A DNA stretch of 37,359 nt, from contig MSHL01000062.1 in NCBI GenBank assembly GCA_001941135.1, forward strand, positions 1-37,359, read 5' to 3'. Source of the DNA: Ruminococcus sp. Zagget11 (GTDB lineage Bacteria > Bacillota > Clostridia > Oscillospirales > Ruminococcaceae). Position numbers and translations under genes: made by a program. How positions within the stretch are numbered: the stretch's first letter is position 1; every line of letters begins with the position of its first letter. The notes under the pieces were generated by a model. It was not told the DNA's origin. It ran no database searches and saw nothing but the letters and a program-made list of their open reading frames with translations. This document shows, in pieces, positions 32,286-37,359 of the stretch.

Positions 32286-33617
32286 CTAACCTGCGCGGAT
32301 ATTTTTTATAATATCCTCTATGGTTTCCTTGACCTTGGGATCGTTTTTCATTTGGTCATTAATGGTTTTTATATAGAATGTAACCGTGGAATGATCCCGT
32401 CCTCCCAACTCTGCGCCTACCTCCTTTAATGAAAGCTCGGTCATATTCTTTATGATATAAGCCGCAACCTGGCGGGCGATGGATATAGAGGATGTCCGCT
32501 TTGAGGAACGAATTTCATCGGGGGTTACGTTGTAAACACTTGCAACATTATTTATTATTCTCTCAATGGTAACAGGCTCGGGCTGATCGTCGCTGAGTAT
32601 TTCCCTTATGGCGTTAAGTGCCTGCTGCATTGTGGGGGGAGTGCCTACAAGGTGCTGTGCCGCCTTAAGCTTATTGACGCAGCCCTCAAGCTGACGTATA
32701 TTGCTTTTTAAACGGTTTGCTATGCACTCGATAACATCGTCCGACAGATCAAGGTTAAGCAGATCCGCCTTGCGCCGAATAATAGCAACCCTTGTTTCAA
32801 AATCGGGCGTGGTAATATCGGCAATAAGACCCCATTCAAAACGGGTTCTGATTCTTTCCTCTAAGGTCTTAATATCCTTTGGAGGGCGGTCTGATGTGAG
32901 AACAATCTGCTTTCCCTGCTGATGAAGCTCGTTGAAGGTGTGGAAAAATTCCTCTTGGGTGGATTCCTTACCTGAGATAAAGTGAACATCGTCCACAAGG
33001 AGTATATCCGCATTTCGGTACTTGTTTCTGAACGGCAGGGTGTCATTCTTTTGTATAGCCGTTATAAGCTCATGAGTAAAGACCTCACCGGTTACATAAA
33101 CAATGTTAGTGGTGGGATCGGAGGCTCTTATTGAATTTTGGATAGCCGTGAGAAGATGAGTTTTACCCAAACCCGACGGGCCGTGTATAAACAAGGGATT
33201 ATAAGCGCTTCCCCGCCTTTGTGCAACGGCAACGCAGGCAGCATGGGCAAATTCGTTGGATCTTCCTACGATAAATGTATCAAATGTATAGTCATATTCG
33301 GAATTGGATAAGGTCTGCTTTAAGCTTTCCTCAGACCTGTCCGAAACAGCTTCACTGTTTTTTTCAACTATAATATTTATTTCAACGTCAAATCCTAAAA
33401 CGTTCAGAAAAGCCTCCTTAAGGTGAGATTCATAGTTTTTGGATATACTTTTCTGAAATTCGGACTGAACGCTTAAATATGCGGTATTGCCCTCTAATTT
33501 AACAGGGGTCATTTTAGTGATCCAGGTTTCGTAAGCAACCTGACTCAACTTATTATCCCTGACCATTTGATGTATGTATTCCAGAGCCTTATCAAAGACC
33601 TCTGCAAATGAATTCAT
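32286..33617 (-). CDS. dnaA: Chromosomal replication initiator DnaA
   Basis: A 443-residue initiator. Domain I (about 1-80) is followed by a short linker and the AAA+ core with Walker A GPSGLGKT (146-153) and Walker B ADILLVDDVHFISGK, then domain IV with GGRDHSTV (405-412). The helix after it reads TFYIKTI instead of the commoner IHAxxKI, and the canonical second threonine of DHTT is serine, so DNA-box recognition may be altered. GAAAGGATTG precedes the ATG. Its promoter lies at 33686-33714. Confidence 0.98.
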   Translation of the reverse strand: MNSFAEVFDKALEYIHQMVRDNKLSQVAYETWITKMTPVKLEGNTAYLSVQSEFQKSISKNYESHLKEAFLNVLGFDVEINIIVEKNSEAVSDRSEESLKQTLSNSEYDYTFDTFIVGRSNEFAHAACVAVAQRRGSAYNPLFIHGPSGLGKTHLLTAIQNSIRASDPTTNIVYVTGEVFTHELITAIQKNDTLPFRNKYRNADILLVDDVHFISGKESTQEEFFHTFNELHQQGKQIVLTSDRPPKDIKTLEERIRTRFEWGLIADITTPDFETRVAIIRRKADLLNLDLSDDVIECIANRLKSNIRQLEGCVNKLKAAQHLVGTPPTMQQALNAIREILSDDQPEPVTIERIINNVASVYNVTPDEIRSSKRTSSISIARQVAAYIIKNMTELSLKEVGAELGGRDHSTVTFYIKTINDQMKNDPKVKETIEDIIKNIRAG

Positions 33618-33685
33618 AAAAGTTAGTCAATCCTTTCAAAACAGACTAAAAAAACGGCGTAAGTAATCTTTCGCAATCACAATTT

Positions 33686-33714
33686 ATTATAACATAAATC
33701 AGAATTAAAATCAA
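33686..33714 (-). promoter_or_regulatory. Promoter of dnaA
   Basis: On the minus strand, TTGATT (33714-33709), 17 bases, TATAAT (33691-33686) with an extended -10 TG. A divergent box-like CTATCAACA lies at 33738-33746, so autoregulation is possible. Confidence 0.75.
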
Positions 33715-33788
33715 GGATAATTTATTAAAATTTAAGACTATCAACAGAAATATTGTACATTTTTATATAGTATAGGGCAAAAATAAAG

Positions 33789-33826
33789 AAATTATGTTTT
33801 TTTGGTGTGAAAAAAAAGCATAATTT
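33789..33826. repeat. AT-rich inverted repeat between dnaA and rpmH
   Basis: AAATTATGTTTTTTT (33789-33803) pairs with AAAAAAAGCATAATTT (33811-33826), with one bulged base and a 7-base loop. It lies between the divergent dnaA and rpmH promoters in a 440-base gene-free, very AT-rich segment (33618-34057), and could extrude or help unwinding. Confidence 0.6.
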
Positions 33827-33920
33827 TAGAATTTGTAAGTGGTATTAGTAAATATTTAACTGGTTTTTTCCTAAAGGCTGATTTTATTTATTACTTTTTT
33901 ATGAATATTTGAAAAAATGC

Positions 33921-33950
33921 TTGACATTCATACCTGTTTTGAGGTATACT
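33921..33950 (+). promoter_or_regulatory. Promoter of rpmH
   Basis: TTGACA (33921-33926), 18 bases, TATACT (33945-33950). Confidence 0.75.
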
Positions 33951-34057
33951 ATATCATTGATGGGTGTACCCTCAAATAATGTTTTATATGGGTTAAGGAT
34001 GAATTGTTGAGGATTGTTCTTTCCCGTATCATAAAAAAAAGAAGGAGGAGAAGAAAG

Positions 34058-34192
34058 ATGAAAAGAACTTATCAGCCTAAGAAGCTTCACAGAAAAAAAG
34101 AGCATGGTTTTATGAAGAGAATGTCCACAAGAAACGGCCGCAAGGTGCTTGCGCACAGACGTGCAAAGGGAAGAAAATCTCTCAGCTACTAA
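34058..34192 (+). CDS. rpmH: 50S ribosomal protein L34
   Basis: A 44-residue very basic protein, [18 protein letters not shown] to GRKSLSY, a full-length L34. The start is the ATG at 34058 behind GGAGGAG; the open frame upstream is not used. It stands next to dnaA in the classic origin arrangement. Confidence 0.98.
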   Translation: MKRTYQPKKLHRKKEHGFMKRMSTRNGRKVLAHRRAKGRKSLSY

Positions 34193-34368
34193 GCAGATAT
34201 TTGGTAAATCGGAGGCAAGAAACAGACTGCCTTCCATCGGCATAGGTTTTATGTCTTGTGCTGCCTGCGGATTGGAGAACGTCAATTAAAGGCGTGTTTT
34301 CGGGATTTGAGGGTAGATAGAGAATTGATTATAGCTGTTTTTTTGTTCTGCCTCTGTTTTCGCCAATT

Positions 34369-34398
34369 ATGACCACAGAGTATGTGGTCATATTTTTT
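34369..34398 (+). terminator. Terminator/attenuator between rpmH and rnpA
   Basis: ATGACCACA (34369-34377), loop GAGTA, TGTGGTCAT (34383-34391), then ATTTTTT. It would reduce readthrough from the abundant rpmH message into rnpA. The rest of the 34193-34426 spacer shows no gene. Confidence 0.85.
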
Positions 34399-34426
34399 AG
34401 TAAGCCTTTTGAGAGGTAAATTTATT

Positions 34427-34789
34427 ATGCTTTATACGGTAAAGCTTAACAATAATAAGGATTTCGTAAGACTGTACGGTAAGGGATATTTTATTCCGTC
34501 CCCTTGGTGTACGGTTTATTATAGGAAAAACAGTTTGAAATATAATCGAATGGGAATTTCCACAAGCAAGAAAATAGGAAATGCCGTCAAAAGAAGTCGG
34601 GCAAGAAGAGTTATAAGACAAGCCTACAGGGAGAATGAATTCCTGCTGCCCAAAGGATATGACATTGTTATTGCCGCAAGGTTCGAAAGCACTGTATGCA
34701 GGTCCGGAGAAATATCGGTTTTTTTCAAAAAGAGGGTTGCGGCTGTTATGAATGATCCCTCAAAGCAGAAAAAGCGGCAGAAAAAATGA
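34427..34789 (+). CDS. rnpA: Ribonuclease P protein component
   Basis: A 120-residue basic protein. The RNR motif is KRSRARRVIRQAYRE (about 56-70). It binds the catalytic RNase P RNA and the pre-tRNA 5' leader. The ATG at 34427 follows AGAGG and gives the normal family start MLYTVKLNNNKDF; the longer frame begins inside the terminator hairpin. It overlaps yidD by four bases (ATGA). Confidence 0.96.
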   Translation: MLYTVKLNNNKDFVRLYGKGYFIPSPWCTVYYRKNSLKYNRMGISTSKKIGNAVKRSRARRVIRQAYRENEFLLPKGYDIVIAARFESTVCRSGEISVFFKKRVAAVMNDPSKQKKRQKK

Positions 34790-35073
34790 GAAAGATAATT
34801 CATATGGTAAGAAAGGGCTTGATAAAGCTTTTTCAAATACCGATAATTATATATAAAAGGTTTATTTCCCCCTGCTTTCCCCCATGCTGCAAATATTATC
34901 CCAGCTGCTCGTCATATATGCTTATGGCACTGGAGAGGTTTGGAGTAATAAGGGGACTTGCACTGGGAACACTGCGTTTGCTCCGCTGCCACCCATGGTC
35001 ATTGGGCGGAGTGGATTATGTACCCGAAAAATTTGATCTGTTTTACTACAGAAAAGAGCATCGTCATCGTTGA
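34786..35073 (+). CDS. yidD: Membrane protein insertion efficiency factor YidD
   Basis: A 95-residue small protein with the YidD signature: RFISPCFPPCCKYYPSCSSYMLMALERFG, then RLLRCHPWSLGGVDYVPE. It assists YidC at the membrane. There is one extra cysteine pair near the N-terminus (CFPPCC). It is coupled to rnpA and followed after 51 bases by yidC. Confidence 0.95.
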   Translation: MRKIIHMVRKGLIKLFQIPIIIYKRFISPCFPPCCKYYPSCSSYMLMALERFGVIRGLALGTLRLLRCHPWSLGGVDYVPEKFDLFYYRKEHRHR

Positions 35074-35124
35074 ATAGTGCAGTGAAATTTTAAATAGTTT
35101 TCGTTTGGAAAGAGGAAAGATTAG

Positions 35125-36357
35125 ATGGGTTTTTTATCGGAGCTTATTGGTTATCCCCTTGGCTGGATAATGTATGTGGTATATCTTGTAGTAAACAATT
35201 ACGGTGTGGCCATAGCGCTTTTTACGGTTATTACAAAGCTGATACTGCTGCCGCTGTCAATTAAAACCCAAAAATCCACCGCCGCCATGACGGCATTTAA
35301 CCCAAAGCTTGAGCAGCTGAAAAAGCAGTATGCCAATAATCCCAATAAGCTGCAGGAGGAGCAGATGAAGCTTTATTCCGAGGAAGGAATAAACCCTATG
35401 GCATCCTGTCTGCCTATGATTATTCAGCTTATATTCCTCTACGGTGTGTTTGACGTTGTATATCGTCCCATAACACATATTCTCCGTATTGATGAGGATG
35501 TTATAGATAAGGCATCGGCTATAATGCTCGGTATTGAGGAGTATGCCTCAAACAGCTACGCAAAATCAAGACCGGAGCTTTATATTATCAAGGCTATCGA
35601 GAAATATCCCGATCTTTTTTCCGATATGTCCGATTTTGTTGATACCGTAAGCGGTTTTAACAATAAGCTCTTTGGAGTAATAGATCTGGGTGAAATACCA
35701 AGAATCGTTTTAAGCAGCGATACAGTGTGGAATGAGGCATCTGTGGGACTTCTTATTATACCCATTCTGTCGGGTGTTATACAGTTTGCCATGACCTTTA
35801 TGACAATGTCAAGACAGAAAAAGAACAATTCCGGCGCGTCCCAGTCTATGGCGGGAATGAACATGATGTTCTATATCATGCCCATATTCTCCATATACAT
35901 CGCATTCTCATATCCCGCAGGTATCGGTTTTTACTGGATTATGTCCTCACTTACCAGCTGGATTATAAACGAAATTCTCCATAGAATATATACACCCGAG
36001 TATATGGCAAAGATCGCCGAAAAGGAAAAGACAAAGAAGAAGAAAAAGAAAAAATCCGCCTTTATGGAAAAATACAACGAAATGCTTAAGGAGCAGCTTG
36101 AAACACAGAATGCGCAGAACGGCGGAAAAATAAGCAGCTCTTCCAAGAAAAAGGACGATTTTTACGATGATGATTTTGATGCCGATAATTTGTCAAAATC
36201 AAAGGCGAAGGAATATGAACGCCGAATAATTGCGGAAGCACGCCGCCGTCAGGAGAAAAAGTATACCTCCGAGGAGCAGTCTGCGGAGATATCCGCCGAG
36301 GACAGTGCTATTGAAGAAGCGCGCCACAGAATTGCCAAAAAATATGGCGATGACTGA
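35125..36357 (+). CDS. yidC: Membrane protein insertase YidC
   Basis: A 410-residue Oxa1/YidC insertase. The first membrane helix (about 12-45) reads VVNNYGVAIALFTVITKLILLPLSIK, without the lipoprotein signal of Bacillus SpoIIIJ. The position of the conserved groove arginine is Lys38. A cytoplasmic hairpin (NPKLEQLKKQYANNP), SCLPMIIQLIFLYGVF, an unusually long extracellular insert (about 120-200) and two further helices follow. The C-terminal tail from about 290 is highly charged (KKKKKKK then DDDFDADN) and may contact ribosomes. Confidence 0.96.
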   Translation: MGFLSELIGYPLGWIMYVVYLVVNNYGVAIALFTVITKLILLPLSIKTQKSTAAMTAFNPKLEQLKKQYANNPNKLQEEQMKLYSEEGINPMASCLPMIIQLIFLYGVFDVVYRPITHILRIDEDVIDKASAIMLGIEEYASNSYAKSRPELYIIKAIEKYPDLFSDMSDFVDTVSGFNNKLFGVIDLGEIPRIVLSSDTVWNEASVGLLIIPILSGVIQFAMTFMTMSRQKKNNSGASQSMAGMNMMFYIMPIFSIYIAFSYPAGIGFYWIMSSLTSWIINEILHRIYTPEYMAKIAEKEKTKKKKKKKSAFMEKYNEMLKEQLETQNAQNGGKISSSSKKKDDFYDDDFDADNLSKSKAKEYERRIIAEARRRQEKKYTSEEQSAEISAEDSAIEEARHRIAKKYGDD

Positions 36358-36454
36358 ACAACATTATAATTAAGGGCAGATACCACTACTTGTAATCATC
36401 CGGTGCTTCCCTTATAAATCTTATCTGCATATTATTATGAAAGGATGATATAAA

Positions 36455-37300
36455 ATGAAAAAGGAATTTACCGCAAAAACCGTGGAGGAGGCAAAGGCAC
36501 TTGCCGCAGAGGAGTTTGGCGTGGCAAAGGAGCTTATTACCTTTGAGGTGCTTGAAGAGGAAAAATCCGGTTTTCTCGGAATAGGCAAATCCGATGCAAG
36601 GATAACAGCCGAATATGTAGAGCCTGTTCTTTCCAAGGCAGAGATTGCAGCGGAGTATATCAAGACTCTGCTTAAAGCTATGAATGTGGACGCGGAGCTT
36701 GTAATTACCGAGAATGAGGACGGCGCTGTTATAGATATACAGGGCGAATCTACAGGAGCGGTTATAGGCAGAAGGGGAGAAACCCTTGATGCTATCCAGT
36801 ATCTTGCATCTATGGCGGCAAACAAGAGTGATAAGGAATATTACAGGATAAGTCTGGATTTCTGCGGATACAGAGAGAAGCGCAAGGCTATACTTGAAGA
36901 GCTTGCAAGGAAGATTTCAAGGAGAGTTCTCAGAACAGGCAGAACCAGCACTCTTGAACCTATGAATTCCTACGAAAGACGTATTATACACTCCGCTGTT
37001 TCCGAAATTGAGGGAGTAACCTCAAAGAGTATAGGTGAAGAGCCATACAGAAGAGTTGTTATATCCTCGGTAAACGGAAAGCCCGTAAGAAGCTATGAGG
37101 GCAAGGAAAGATATTCCTCGGACAGAAGGGGAGGATACTCTAAAGGCGGATATGGTAAGGGCGGCAAACGCAGGGGAGATGCGCCCATACAGAAAACCTC
37201 AATGGATCTTATGAAGGTCTCTTTTGAAAAGAATTATAAGAAGCCAAAGCCCGAAGATGAAATGATTTCGGGAAGTCTGTACGGAAAAATTGATTTGTAA
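36455..37300 (+). CDS. khpB: RNA-binding protein KhpB (Jag)
   Basis: A 281-residue protein with an N-terminal Jag domain (MKKEFTAKTVEEAKALAAEEF to about 50), a KH domain with the GRRG loop (VIGRRGETLDAIQYL, about 105-120), an R3H domain (EPMNSYERRIIHSAV, about 168-182) and a Gly/Arg/Lys-rich tail (YSKGGYGKGGKRRG). KhpB binds RNA with KhpA and influences cell division and elongation in Firmicutes. In many relatives mnmE comes next; here an IS end follows. The 97-base spacer before it has GCAGATA/TATCTGC arms but no clear regulator. Confidence 0.96.
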   Translation: MKKEFTAKTVEEAKALAAEEFGVAKELITFEVLEEEKSGFLGIGKSDARITAEYVEPVLSKAEIAAEYIKTLLKAMNVDAELVITENEDGAVIDIQGESTGAVIGRRGETLDAIQYLASMAANKSDKEYYRISLDFCGYREKRKAILEELARKISRRVLRTGRTSTLEPMNSYERRIIHSAVSEIEGVTSKSIGEEPYRRVVISSVNGKPVRSYEGKERYSSDRRGGYSKGGYGKGGKRRGDAPIQKTSMDLMKVSFEKNYKKPKPEDEMISGSLYGKIDL

Positions 37301-37341
37301 TAAAGTAATAAAAAACAAGCACACGATGGGTTACAATAAAT

Positions 37342-37359
37342 TGACCCCAAAAAGTTAGA
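37342..37359 (+). mobile_element. Terminal repeat of a second IS3-type element at the right edge
   Basis: The window ends TGACCCCAAAAAGTTAGA, which resembles IS3-family left ends that start TGACCCC..GTTAGACA. The transposase would read rightward, outside the window. It matches the left-edge repeat in part (CCCC and GTTAGA) but is a different element. Between the khpB stop and this point there is nothing else. Confidence 0.6.

Overview
The window reads as a chromosomal replication-origin region of a Firmicute, most likely a gut-type clostridium of the Oscillospiraceae/Ruminococcaceae kind. The evidence is a tRNA-Thr-type T-box leader, Noc, RemB, RlbA and KhpB (Jag) homologues, AGGAGG-type ribosome binding sites, and the order dnaA-dnaN-rlbA-recF-remB-gyrB-gyrA next to divergent rpmH-rnpA-yidD-yidC-khpB. 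No rRNA or tRNA gene, CRISPR array or prophage is visible. Both edges lie inside the ends of IS3-family insertion sequences, so the window looks like an assembly contig bounded by repeats. The family assignment is inference; gene identities rest on recognisable motifs.

Layout. 1-273: 5' end of an IS3-family transposase gene and its terminal repeat. 381-746: a small PC4/YdbC-like gene with its own promoter and terminator. 853-6284: a T-box-controlled operon of a DUF815-type AAA+ protein, an ABC lipoprotein, an ABC permease and thrS. 6267-8882: rpmG-secE-nusG and rplK-rplA. 8945-15159: an accessory stretch with two candidate small RNAs, a minimal McrB-McrC restriction pair, a 97-bp inverted repeat, a YgjP-like metallopeptidase, and two divergent HTH regulator genes with an elaborate control region. 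15308-19497, minus strand: serS, parB (spo0J), soj and noc, with one near-perfect parS and two parS-like sites. 19561-31761, minus strand: a ten-gene run dnaN-rlbA-recF-remB-gyrB-membrane protein-gyrA-mnmE-mnmG-rsmG ending at a strong terminator. 31762-32285: the dnaA-dnaN spacer, with DnaA-trio-like repeats beside an AT-rich tract. 32286-33617: dnaA. 33618-34057: divergent dnaA/rpmH promoters around an AT-rich hairpin. 34058-37300, plus strand: rpmH, rnpA, yidD, yidC, khpB. 37342-37359: start of another IS3-type element.

How the genes work together. The right half starts and manages chromosome replication: DnaA, beta clamp, RecF and gyrase for initiation and fork maintenance; Soj/ParB for origin segregation; Noc to keep division off the nucleoid. 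It also carries tRNA wobble modification (MnmE/MnmG), 16S methylation (RsmG), tRNA 5' maturation (RnpA) and membrane insertion (YidC/YidD). The left half is translation and secretion: threonyl-tRNA synthesis sensed by a T-box, ribosomal proteins L33, L11 and L1, SecE and NusG.

Most unusual points: (1) a compact sRNA gene at 9188-9317 with a near-consensus promoter, a 5' stem starting at the predicted +1, a single-stranded anti-Shine-Dalgarno tract and an intrinsic terminator; (2) a candidate switch in the rpmG leader; (3) a promoter-palindrome-terminator leader upstream of an unknown 478-aa HTH protein; (4) an ABC permease and binding protein without an ATPase inside a threonine T-box operon; (5) an origin with DnaA-trios but no canonical DnaA boxes that I can find; (6) the mnmE-to-parB block placed downstream of gyrA rather than downstream of khpB, and ribosomal genes that would face the replication fork head-on.
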